Positions 24,701 through 31,733 of a DNA stretch of 64,000 nucleotides are shown in pieces. The translations under genes and the position numbers were made by a program. How positions within the stretch are numbered: the stretch's first letter is position 1; the number at the start of each line of letters is the position of its first letter. Source of the DNA: an uncultured Oscillospiraceae bacterium (GTDB lineage Bacteria > Bacillota > Clostridia > Oscillospirales > Oscillospiraceae); contig CAJTSQ010000004.1 in assembly GCA_910578735.1 (NCBI GenBank), positions 1 through 64,000 on the forward strand, read 5' to 3'. The notes under the pieces are model-generated. The model saw only the letters and a program-made list of their open reading frames with translations, did no database searches and was not told the DNA's origin.

Positions 24701-24910
24701 ATGAAATTAGCACTAAGAGGCATTTCGGTGGCTACAATCGTCTTGATTCTGCTGGAAATGGCAGACTTGATTGGTGAACTGTTGCCAAAGCTATTCTTGG
24801 CGATTCTGCTGTTTGCGTATGCGCTTCAGAATTATCGAGAAAAGGATACAAAATTGGCGGTGCTCATGGGCATCCTTGGAGTGTTCGAGTTGCTGATGCT
24901 GGCGTTCTGA
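24701..24910 (+). CDS. small two-helix membrane protein
   Basis: 69 residues, unrecognised. It consists almost wholly of hydrophobic helices (GISVATIVLILLEMADLIGELL, then FLAILLFAYALQ, a short basic loop NYREKDTK, and AVLMGILGVFELLMLAF). The start at 24701 has GGAGG 7-8 bp upstream; the ATG at 24674 lacks one. Base composition is lower in GC than the neighbours. The gene stands between two copies of a 28-bp repeat. Confidence 0.65.
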   Translation: MKLALRGISVATIVLILLEMADLIGELLPKLFLAILLFAYALQNYREKDTKLAVLMGILGVFELLMLAF

Positions 24911-24963
24911 AACAAACGATATTGTGCATTATATACAAAGTTTACAAAATATAATACAAATTA

Positions 24964-25042
24964 TTGACTTTTTTGCTAAAACATGGTATTATTAAGAATG
25001 TCTCTAAGACAGGGCGCTGGCTTTTAGTCGGCGCCCTTCTAT
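24964..25042 (+). ncRNA. possible short RNA or leader with hairpin
   Basis: TTGACT (24964-24969), a 17-bp spacer and TATTAT (24987-24992) form a good promoter. About 20 bp later comes a stem AGGGCGC ... GCGCCCT (25011-25037) followed by TTCT. No reading frame follows before the typA promoter, so this is either a short RNA of about 40 nt or an attenuated upstream transcript of typA. Confidence 0.4.
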
Positions 25043-25057
25043 AATATACAGATACAG

Positions 25058-25085
25058 AACAGGAAAAAAGGTTCCCTTTGTATGT
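25058..25085 (+). repeat. promoter-proximal repeat, copy 2
   Basis: Second copy of the 28-bp sequence at 24574-24601, here ending TTTGTATGT. It lies 19 bp upstream of the typA -35 box. Confidence 0.8.
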
Positions 25086-25103
25086 GTTTTTTTGCAGTCT
25101 GTG

Positions 25104-25132
25104 TTGATTTTTCCTGAAAATGGGGGTATAAT
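25104..25132 (+). promoter_or_regulatory. promoter of typA
   Basis: TTGATT (25104-25109) and perfect TATAAT (25127-25132), 17-bp spacer, 44 bp before the typA start. Confidence 0.82.
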
Positions 25133-25176
25133 GCTTTGGCTAATTGAGAAATCCACAGATTTGAGGTGCAATTCCC

Positions 25177-27006
25177 ATGAAAAATGAGAAGCTGAGAAAT
25201 ATTGCCATCATCGCCCACGTAGACCACGGCAAGACCACCCTGGTGGACGAGATGCTCAAGCAGTCCGGTGTCTACCGGGAGAACCAGGCGGTCACCGACC
25301 GGGTGATGGACTCAGGCGACCTGGAGCGTGAGCGGGGCATCACCATCACCGCCAAGAACACCGCCGTGCAGTACGGCGATGTGAAGATCAACATCGTGGA
25401 CACCCCGGGCCACGCCGACTTCGGCGGCGAGGTGGAGCGCATCCTGAAAATGGTCAACGGCGTTATTCTTCTGGTTGACGCCGCCGAGGGCCCCATGCCC
25501 CAGACCCGGTTTGTGCTTTCCAAGGCTCTGGAGCTGGGCCACAAGGTGATCGTGGTGGTGAACAAGATCGACCGCCCCGACCAGCGGGTCTATGAGGTGG
25601 TGGACGAGTGTCTGGAGCTGCTGCTGGACCTGGACGCCACCGACGAGCAGCTGGATTCCCCCATGCTGTTTTGCTCCGGTCGGCAAGGCACCGCCTCGGT
25701 GCAGCCCGATGTGGCGGGCAGCGATTTGAAGCCCCTGTTCGACACCATCATCGACTATATCCCCGCCCCCGAGGTGGATCTAGAGGCCCCCTTCCAGATG
25801 CTGGTGTCCTCCATTGACTACAACGAATTTGTAGGCCGCATCGCCATCGGCCGCATCGAGCGGGGCCACGTGAGGCAGAATCAGGAGATCGCCGTGTGCA
25901 ACTACCACAACCCCGACGACGCCCCCATGAAGGCCAAGGCCACCGCCCTCTACGAGTTCGACGGCCTGGGCAAGGTTCCCGTCCAGGAGGCCGCCGCCGG
26001 CAACATCATCGCCCTCAGCGGCATCGGCGATGTGACCATCGGCGACACCATCTGCGCCCCGGACGCGGTGGAGCCCATTGAATTCGTTCAGATCTCCGCC
26101 CCCACCATTGAGATGACCTTCTCCGTCAACGACTCCCCCTTTGCCGGCCGGGAGGGCAAATTCGTCACCTCCCGCCAGCTCCGGGACCGGCTGTTCCGGG
26201 AGACCCTGAAGGACGTGTCCCTGAAGGTGTCTGAGATGGAGGGGGCCACCGACTCCTTCAACGTGGCCGGCCGGGGGGAGATGTCCCTGTCCATCCTCAT
26301 CGAGACCATGCGCCGGGAAGGATATGAGCTCCAGGTGTCGCCCCCCCGCGTCCTCTACCAGGAGGTGGACGGCGTGAAGTGCGAGCCCATCGAGCGGGTA
26401 GTTGTCGACGTGCCCACCGACTATGTGGGGGCCGTGATGGAGAAGCTGGGTTCCCGCAAGGGGGAGTTTGTCACCATGAATCCCGTGGGGAACCGCACCA
26501 AGCTGGAGTTTCTGGTGCCCGCCCGGGGCCTGTTCGGCTACCGCAGCGAGTTTTTAACCGACACCAAGGGCGAGGGCATTATGGCCTCCGTCTTCGACAG
26601 CTACGCCCCCGTCAAGGGAGAAATCCAGCGCCGGTCCACCGGCTCCTTGGTGGCCTTTGAGACGGGCGAGGCGGTCACCTACGGCCTGTTCAACGCCCAG
26701 GAGCGGGGGGCCCTGTTCATCGGGGCGGGCACGCCGGTCTACGGCGGCATGATCGTGGGCGAGTGCCCCAAGGCGGAGGATATCTCCGTCAACGTGTGTA
26801 AAAAGAAGCAGCTGACCAACATGCGGGCCTCCGGCTCCGACGAGGCCCTGCGGCTGGTCACCCCCCGCACCCTCTCCCTGGAGCAGTGCCTGGAGTTTTT
26901 GGCCGATGACGAGCTTCTGGAGTGCACCCCTGAAAACCTGCGCCTGCGCAAGCGCCTGCTGGACCACGGCGCCCGCATGCGGGAAGCCTCCAAGAAAAAA
27001 GGTTGA
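25177..27006 (+). CDS. typA: translational GTPase TypA/BipA
   Basis: 609-residue ribosome-binding GTPase of the EF-G superfamily, needed under stress and for 50S assembly in cold. G1 is AHVDHGKTT near residue 12, G3 DTPGHADFGG, G4 NKIDRP. Domains II (residues about 200-290), III and V (EF-G C-like) and the BipA-specific C-terminal domain with KKKQLTNMRASGSDEA follow. Length is normal. It is a single-gene unit with its own promoter and terminator. Confidence 0.97.
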   Translation: MKNEKLRNIAIIAHVDHGKTTLVDEMLKQSGVYRENQAVTDRVMDSGDLERERGITITAKNTAVQYGDVKINIVDTPGHADFGGEVERILKMVNGVILLVDAAEGPMPQTRFVLSKALELGHKVIVVVNKIDRPDQRVYEVVDECLELLLDLDATDEQLDSPMLFCSGRQGTASVQPDVAGSDLKPLFDTIIDYIPAPEVDLEAPFQMLVSSIDYNEFVGRIAIGRIERGHVRQNQEIAVCNYHNPDDAPMKAKATALYEFDGLGKVPVQEAAAGNIIALSGIGDVTIGDTICAPDAVEPIEFVQISAPTIEMTFSVNDSPFAGREGKFVTSRQLRDRLFRETLKDVSLKVSEMEGATDSFNVAGRGEMSLSILIETMRREGYELQVSPPRVLYQEVDGVKCEPIERVVVDVPTDYVGAVMEKLGSRKGEFVTMNPVGNRTKLEFLVPARGLFGYRSEFLTDTKGEGIMASVFDSYAPVKGEIQRRSTGSLVAFETGEAVTYGLFNAQERGALFIGAGTPVYGGMIVGECPKAEDISVNVCKKKQLTNMRASGSDEALRLVTPRTLSLEQCLEFLADDELLECTPENLRLRKRLLDHGARMREASKKKG

Positions 27007-27010
27007 TTTT

Positions 27011-27044
27011 ACGGCCCTCCGATTCTTCGGAGGGCCGTGTCTAT
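27011..27044 (+). terminator. terminator of typA
   Basis: Perfect 11-bp stem ACGGCCCTCCG (27011-27021) with 27028-27038, followed by GTCTATT. Confidence 0.8.
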
Positions 27045-27117
27045 TAAGAGGGCATATGGGTTCTTTCTAAGGAAAGTATTGCTGGGATATCACTTCGGCA
27101 GCCTCTGCAAAAGCACA

Positions 27118-27146
27118 TTGTTATAGCAGAAACTATGTGCTATAAT
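27118..27146 (+). promoter_or_regulatory. promoter of the AT-rich gene
   Basis: TTGTTA (27118-27123) and perfect TATAAT (27141-27146), 17-bp spacer, 34 bp upstream of the ATG at 27181. Confidence 0.78.
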
Positions 27147-27180
27147 CAATTCGACAAATCAGACTTTAAGGAGAAAGAAT

Positions 27181-27759
27181 ATGAAAAATTTTTCTATGCC
27201 AGAGCAAGTTTCTCCAACATTAGAAATAGATGAATTAATGAGGTTGAAACATAGTCTGGAAAAGAATGTATCAAGGGAAGTTGCGGAAAGCATAATAAAG
27301 GAAATTCCGTTATCAATAAATTCAACACCAGACATTCGAGCCGAGTGGGTAGAAAAACTATCTGCTATTCTTGAAAATAGATTTGATAAAAAAACGGTAC
27401 AAAACATTCGCCAAGCGTGCTATTGTAATGAAAATGGCAGATTAGAAGATACAGCAAATAACTTGAAACAACTCTATCTCTCTTTGGATAAGGATTTGCA
27501 TAGATTTGTCAATGCTTTGAATGAAAATGGTGCCGGTTGGTTTATTAAAGATAATCAATTATATACAAAAATGTTTTCTTGTGAATGTCCTATGTTAGAA
27601 AAAGCAAAAAATTCAAATTCATTAACATGGTGTCACTGCACTGCTGGATATAACAAAAAATTATTTGAGATCGTTTTTGAAAAACCTGTCTATGTAGAAA
27701 TTGTGCAAAGCATACGGCAAGGATTTGATTTTTGCCTTTTGAGAATTATAGTTCAATAA
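27181..27759 (+). CDS. AT-rich gene, cysteine-containing sensor-like protein
   Basis: 192 residues, cytoplasmic. The C-terminal half has FSCECPML, LTWCHCTAGYNKKLFE, FEKPVYVEIVQSIRQG and FDFCLLRI. This is the pattern of V4R/ATC-hydrolase-like or DUF6144-type proteins, where conserved Cys and a CxxGY segment form a small-molecule or metal site. I cannot name the ligand. Its base composition (roughly one-third G+C) is far below the surrounding genes, a sign of transfer. AAGGAG precedes the ATG. Confidence 0.65.
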   Translation: MKNFSMPEQVSPTLEIDELMRLKHSLEKNVSREVAESIIKEIPLSINSTPDIRAEWVEKLSAILENRFDKKTVQNIRQACYCNENGRLEDTANNLKQLYLSLDKDLHRFVNALNENGAGWFIKDNQLYTKMFSCECPMLEKAKNSNSLTWCHCTAGYNKKLFEIVFEKPVYVEIVQSIRQGFDFCLLRIIVQ

Positions 27760-27871
27760 ATCCCGGATGATCGGACAGCCATCCATCAACAAGGGATTGC
27801 TCCCTTTGGATATTTTGACGCGCGGTTTGACGAAGATGCATTTGGCAAGACCAATCTGAGAAGGGATACAT

Positions 27872-28330
27872 ATGGAAGAAAAAATGCTGAAAATACACTG
27901 CTCCGGCATTGAAAACGGGAAGTTTCACATTGACCATACTGGCCGGGGGGCGGACCGCTCCCCGGAGCTGGTGCTGGAAAACCTGTCCCCGGCGGCGGTC
28001 ACTTTGGCTGTCACCCTGGAGGACCTGAGCCACCCCATAAAGAACTTCACCCACTGGGTAATCTGGAATCTTCCGGCGGCGGACCGCATCCCCGGGGCCA
28101 TCCCGGCGGGGAAGTCCACTCTGGACGGCGCGGTCCAGGGGGTGGCCTACGGCCTCCACCGCTACGCCGGACCCAAGCCGCCGAAAGGGAGGACTCACAC
28201 CTACTGCTTTACTGTTTACACCTTGGACCGCGCCTTAGACCTGCCAAGCGGCGCGCGGAAAAAGACCTTTCTCCAGGCGGCGGAGGGGCATATCCTCCAG
28301 AGCGGGAGTATCTCTGGAGAATTTGAGTAA
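27872..28330 (+). CDS. YbhB/YbcL (PEBP) family protein
   Basis: 152-residue phosphatidylethanolamine-binding-protein fold. The family pattern RGADRSPELVLENL ... TLAVTLEDLSHP ... FTHWVIWNLPAADRIP ... GPKPPKGRTHTYCFTVYTLD is clear, with the conserved HW and the GPxPPxGxTHxY ligand-site loop. No signal peptide; bacterial members are cytoplasmic or periplasmic with no settled function. The GC-rich composition contrasts with the AT-rich genes on both sides. Ribosome site GAGAAGGG precedes the ATG. Confidence 0.88.
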   Translation: MEEKMLKIHCSGIENGKFHIDHTGRGADRSPELVLENLSPAAVTLAVTLEDLSHPIKNFTHWVIWNLPAADRIPGAIPAGKSTLDGAVQGVAYGLHRYAGPKPPKGRTHTYCFTVYTLDRALDLPSGARKKTFLQAAEGHILQSGSISGEFE

Positions 28331-28340
28331 AATAGAAAAT

Positions 28341-28379
28341 GTTCCGTATTTTACGATGTGTAAAGTACGGAACGTTTTT
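28341..28379. terminator. bidirectional terminator between YbhB and XRE genes
   Basis: 14-bp stem (28341-28354 with 28360-28373, one G.T pair) around a 5-base loop. It is flanked by T-runs on both strands, so it can end both convergent genes. Confidence 0.85.
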
Positions 28380-28381
28380 AC

Positions 28382-28621
28382 TTATAAGCCTCTAAAGAAT
28401 TCATCAAAAGAATCGACCTGATAGATATCCTTTAATGCCCGCAATACGCTGACTTTTATGCTGTAATTACCCAATTCCATTTGGGAAATGATCTCACGGC
28501 TTATATCAATGCCCACCAGTTGCAGTTTTGCGGCAGCCTTTTCCTGAGAAAGTCCCGATTGTTTTCTCAAACGCCGCAGGTTTGCCCCAATTGAGATATC
28601 CTGTTTCAGCTTTTTTGACAT
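28382..28621 (-). CDS. XRE-family helix-turn-helix regulator
   Basis: 79-residue DNA-binding protein made of little more than one Cro/C1-type helix-turn-helix domain: IGANLRRLRKQSGLSQEKAAAKLQLVGIDISREIISQMELG. The recognition-helix region RLRKQSGLSQEKAA is typical. The ATG at 28621 is well spaced from GGAGAG. It faces the 53-residue gene across a 148-bp spacer with two GGAAT-N6-ATTCC sites, which it probably binds, controlling itself and the divergent gene. AT-rich composition suggests transfer. Confidence 0.85.
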   Translation of the reverse strand: MSKKLKQDISIGANLRRLRKQSGLSQEKAAAKLQLVGIDISREIISQMELGNYSIKVSVLRALKDIYQVDSFDEFFRGL

Positions 28622-28646
28622 CCCTATTCTCTCCAAAAATTTTTTT

Positions 28647-28662
28647 GGAATATATACATTCC
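28647..28662. promoter_or_regulatory. operator 1, GGAAT-N6-ATTCC
   Basis: Palindrome GGAATATATACATTCC lying 25 bp upstream of the XRE start codon and overlapping its likely -10 region (TATATT on the minus strand). Same half-sites and spacing as operator 2. Confidence 0.7.
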
Positions 28663-28696
28663 ATTATTGATTTTAGGTTATTGCCATGGTAATATT

Positions 28697-28712
28697 GGAA
28701 TGAATAGATTCC
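28697..28712. promoter_or_regulatory. operator 2, GGAAT-N6-ATTCC
   Basis: Palindrome GGAATGAATAGATTCC, overlapping the -10 region of a plus-strand promoter that would start with TTGCCA at 28681. Its centre is exactly 50 bp from operator 1, about five helical turns, suited to two dimers on one face. Confidence 0.7.
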
Positions 28713-28769
28713 GAAAATGAAGAGGGATATAAAATATTTGACAATATTGAGAAGGGAAGTCTAATTAAG

Positions 28770-28931
28770 ATGAAAAAACTAACAATAGAGGTTCCAGACT
28801 ACATATTTACGTTTTATAAAAAAGTTGGGGAACAAGCAGGTGGCATTACGGTGGAAAAAGTAATGTCAGACGCACTATTCAAATTAGCGGGAGAGCTGTC
28901 GCTAAATGCGCTCAAAAATACGGATGGCTGA
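28770..28931 (+). CDS. 53-residue protein, ribbon-helix-helix-like
   Basis: 53 residues: a short beta-strand segment MKKLTIEVPDYIFTFYKKVG followed by helical GGITVEKVMSDALFKLAG. The strand-helix-helix outline recalls ribbon-helix-helix regulators, but no family match can be claimed. GGGAAG is a modest ribosome site. It is transcribed away from the XRE gene, with an operator over its promoter. AT-rich like the XRE gene. It may be an antitoxin- or Arc-like partner; that is inference. Confidence 0.6.
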   Translation: MKKLTIEVPDYIFTFYKKVGEQAGGITVEKVMSDALFKLAGELSLNALKNTDG

Positions 28932-28953
28932 ATCATCGGCCATCCGTTTTCTT

Positions 28954-29556
28954 TCAACTCCAGGGCGCCAGCTCAAACCGCACAAAGTATCCCTGGGGGT
29001 GGCGGCAGACGGGGCAGTGGGCGGGGGCGGCGGTGGCCTCCACCACAAAGCCGCAGTGCAGGCACATCCACTGCGTCTCCACCTCGGAGAAAAACAGCTG
29101 GTTTTTCTCCATCAGGTCGGCGAACCTGCCGAAGCGGTCGCCGTGAGTCTTCTCCACCCGGGCGATGTTCTCAAAGAGCTTGCCCACCAGGGGGAAGCCT
29201 TCGCTCATGGCGGTCTTGGCGAAGTGGTCATAGTCATGCTCCCACTCCTGATACTCGTTGTGCTGGGCGGCCCGGAGGTAGTCCAGCACCCCGGAGTAGA
29301 TGTCCACCGGGTAGGTGCCGTCTACCTTGACGGTCTGGCCGGCGCAGTCCTCCAGGGCGGCATAAAACTGCTTGGCGTGGACCCGCTCCTGCTCGGCGGT
29401 AAAGAGGAATACCCCCTGGATGACAGCAAGCCCCGCCTTGTTGGCCACTCCGGCGGCGATGGTGTAGCGGTTGCGGGCCTGGCTCTCCCCGGCGAAGGCC
29501 CGCATGAGATTTTCCCGGGTCTGGCTGTGGAGAAAGGCCTCGGTTTTGTCGGACAT
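28954..29556 (-). CDS. rubrerythrin
   Basis: 200-residue non-haem iron protein that reduces hydrogen peroxide in anaerobes. The ferritin-like diiron domain (residues 1-150) shows FAGESQARNRY, EQERVHAKQFY, and a second pair with EYQEWEHDYDHFAKTA and EKTHGDRF. A C-terminal rubredoxin-like FeS4 site follows: WMCLHCGFVVE and CPVCRHPQGYF. Start at 29556 follows CAAGGAGG. Single gene. Confidence 0.95.
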   Translation of the reverse strand: MSDKTEAFLHSQTRENLMRAFAGESQARNRYTIAAGVANKAGLAVIQGVFLFTAEQERVHAKQFYAALEDCAGQTVKVDGTYPVDIYSGVLDYLRAAQHNEYQEWEHDYDHFAKTAMSEGFPLVGKLFENIARVEKTHGDRFGRFADLMEKNQLFFSEVETQWMCLHCGFVVEATAAPAHCPVCRHPQGYFVRFELAPWS

Positions 29557-29647
29557 AATAACCCTCCTTGCGATATTTTTGATTCCCGCCCTTTCGGGCG
29601 GGAATGTGAGTACCGCTGTGGGTTCAGTATGTCTCAAAAGCTGGAAA

Positions 29648-30805
29648 TTATCCGGCGTTGACGGGAATCTTGTTCTCCCCGTACTGCAAATAGTCCACCT
29701 GGCTCAGGTCAAGGGGCTGGTCGAAGATAACAAAGCCCTCCAGTTCCCGCGTGCCGGTCTGGGAATCGCCAACATCTGTGTCACAGCCGTGGATACAGGG
29801 GATCGCCGTACCGTCCTTCAAAACGATTTCCACAGGGCCCAGGCCGGCGCCGATCCAGTTGTTGTCCTTCGGCAGGGTGGTGGTGTAGCGGTAGGACAGG
29901 CTCAGCGGGGACAGGGACATTTGCTTCACGGTGTTGGTCACGTCGTAGGCCACGCCCCGGAACTCGTCTTCTGCCCGGGTGCTCCAGGTAAGGCCGTCCA
30001 CAGCCAGGTCCAGCAGCTGAGATTGGAAATTCAGACCAATGTCGAAGGCAAATTCTCCGGTGAAAATGGGGGTATAGGCTTTGTCCGAGTCCTGCGTCCA
30101 CAGGCCGTGGATGGTAAGCTGCTTGGACACCCCGTCGTTAAGGGCGATCCCGTCGTCACTGAGGTTGGTAAACTGCACTACAAATTCCTTTACATTGTCG
30201 TTGGGCTCGCTGTCGGGCAGGGGGCGGAAGTTCAGCTGATAGCCGAAGGTGTCCGCCGGATAGGCTCCCTGAGCGGGCTCCAGGGTGAGGCGGTCGGCCG
30301 CCTCGGGGCCAAAGAGCTGATAGCAGGCCCCGTCCCGCTCCCAGTCCAGGTCCGGCAGGGCGGTCCCCTCCGGGGCCTCCACCCGCAGGCGCAGGTAGTA
30401 GATATTCCCGTCGGCCAGAGCGGCCAGGGGGGTGATGCTGGCCCCGTTGTCGGTGACGGCGGCGGGGGCAGCCCCGTCCTGTCCCTCAAAGGTTTGGACC
30501 AGCCGGTCAATGGTCTCCATCTGGCCCGGGGTGAGGGAGTCGTCCCCCCGGGAGAACACATCCCCGAACAGATCCCCGCCCAGCAGCCGGCCGGCGGCCA
30601 GGGCGGAGGCACAGAAGGCGGCCACTACGGCGGCGGCAATGAGCAGGCGGGCGGGCTGAAAACGCCGCTTGTTGGTTTTGGTCTCAGTTTGAATATTTTT
30701 CATGGTAATCTCCTTAATTCTTGTGGGGGAATAGGGGGTATTTCCGCCCAATTCCACATCCTCCGCCGGATAGCGGTCCAGCAGGTCCGAAATGTTACGC
30801 TTCAC
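29648..30805 (-). CDS. anti-sigma factor, DUF4179-type
   Basis: 385-residue single-pass membrane protein. The cytoplasmic N-terminus NISDLLDRYPAEDVELGGN is typical of DUF4179 anti-sigma proteins. A membrane helix (ARLLIAAAVVAAFCASALAA, about residues 52-72) is followed by an extracytoplasmic sensor domain of about 300 residues. The start is GTG at 30805, inside the sigma gene (11-bp overlap), so production of the pair is coupled. A second ATG with AAGGAG at codon 35 would remove the sigma-binding part and could give a shorter form. Confidence 0.83.
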   Translation of the reverse strand: MKRNISDLLDRYPAEDVELGGNTPYSPTRIKEITMKNIQTETKTNKRRFQPARLLIAAAVVAAFCASALAAGRLLGGDLFGDVFSRGDDSLTPGQMETIDRLVQTFEGQDGAAPAAVTDNGASITPLAALADGNIYYLRLRVEAPEGTALPDLDWERDGACYQLFGPEAADRLTLEPAQGAYPADTFGYQLNFRPLPDSEPNDNVKEFVVQFTNLSDDGIALNDGVSKQLTIHGLWTQDSDKAYTPIFTGEFAFDIGLNFQSQLLDLAVDGLTWSTRAEDEFRGVAYDVTNTVKQMSLSPLSLSYRYTTTLPKDNNWIGAGLGPVEIVLKDGTAIPCIHGCDTDVGDSQTGTRELEGFVIFDQPLDLSQVDYLQYGENKIPVNAG

Positions 30806-31346
30806 GGAGAAACCCCTCCCTTGTCAATATTTCCTTCAGCTTCATCCGGCCCCGCCGGAGCTTGGTTTTGATGGTGGACTCGTTGATGCGCATACAGCGG
30901 GCAATCTCCTGCACCGTCTGGGCGTAGTAGTAGTGCCGCAGGAAGATCTCCCGGTCCGGCCCGGGCAGAGAGTCTACCGCCTGGCGGACCTGCTGCCGTT
31001 CCACCGCCCGTTCATATTCGCCGGGCGGGTCGTCGGGGCCGGGGATATCCAGGGCATCCTCCTCCAGGGGAAGGGTCCTATTGATCTGCCGCAGCCGGTT
31101 TTTGGCCTTGTTCCGGGCCACCGCCCCCAGCCAGGCCTTGACCGAGCCCGGCCGCAGGGCCTCTGGCCGGCTCCAGGCGGCCAGAAACACATCGGAGACA
31201 ATCTCCTCCCCGTCCTCGGCAGGCATGGCGTTGCGCAGGATATGCCACACCACCGCCGAGACGTAGGGGAGGTAGCGGTCCATCAGCGCCTCCAGTCCGG
31301 CGGGATTGCCGGATTGTATTTTTTCAATTATCACTTCTTCCCGCAT
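30795..31346 (-). CDS. ECF-type RNA polymerase sigma factor
   Basis: 183-residue sigma-70 family factor with regions 2 and 4 only. Region 2: LEALMDRYLPYVSAVVWHIL ... AEDGEEIVSDVFLAAWSRPE. Region 4: VDSLPGPDREIFLRHYYYAQTVQEIARCMRINESTIKTKLRRGRMKLKEIL. It directs polymerase to a small regulon, held inactive by the membrane protein encoded next. The start codon at 31346 (MREEV) gives the usual N-terminus; the ribosome site is weak (GGGGTG). Confidence 0.93.
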   Translation of the reverse strand: MREEVIIEKIQSGNPAGLEALMDRYLPYVSAVVWHILRNAMPAEDGEEIVSDVFLAAWSRPEALRPGSVKAWLGAVARNKAKNRLRQINRTLPLEEDALDIPGPDDPPGEYERAVERQQVRQAVDSLPGPDREIFLRHYYYAQTVQEIARCMRINESTIKTKLRRGRMKLKEILTREGFLREA

Positions 31347-31478
31347 AAGGAACACCCCTGAACTGATTTGAAAGCCGCTTTCACCTATCATATCACAGAC
31401 AAGTCCTCCTCGGTTTCCTGTTTTGTTTTCCTGTGGGGTAAATGTCAAGAAAAATTTGGTCCGGTAAAGATTTTGACT

Positions 31479-31568
31479 TTACAGTACGGCTGCAAGAAAG
31501 ACCCGGCAGACATAAACAGGTGGATCGTGGATGAATCGGCGGCGGTAGTTCAACGGATTTTCCAGAAG
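31479..31568 (+). pseudogene. serine-recombinase remnant
   Basis: A 30-residue translated stretch, LQYGCKKDPADINRWIVDES and onward to VVQRIF, matches the segment of large serine recombinases that normally reads APYGYKKDP..RWIVDEEAA.VVRRIF. Nothing recombinase-like continues on either side in any frame. The rest of the 387-bp gap (31347-31733) holds hairpins and no gene. Confidence 0.7.
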
Positions 31569-31685
31569 ATATTCCCCTGCCCCTGTTCAAAATCTCCGTC
31601 AGCACCGCCGCAGGCCAGCGTAAAAAGACGGCGTAGTCATAACTACACCGTCCCAATAGATAGAATTTCTTGACAGATTAGCTGA

Positions 31686-31718
31686 AAGGCCGACACTTCC
31701 TTACGGAGTGTCGGCCTT
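31686..31718 (-). terminator. stem-loop after sulfatase gene
   Basis: A stem of 12 bp, extendable to 15 (31686-31700 with 31705-31718), lies 16 bp past the sulfatase stop. The following T-run on the minus strand is short (TTTCAG), so it is a weak terminator or an mRNA 3' hairpin. Confidence 0.55.
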
Positions 31719-31733
31719 GGGCCGGACTTTTCA

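Noticed and set aside
27764..27907. Separate gene after the AT-rich gene
   Set aside because: No start codon after the in-frame stop at 27757 and it overlaps the YbhB start; treated only as a possible relic.
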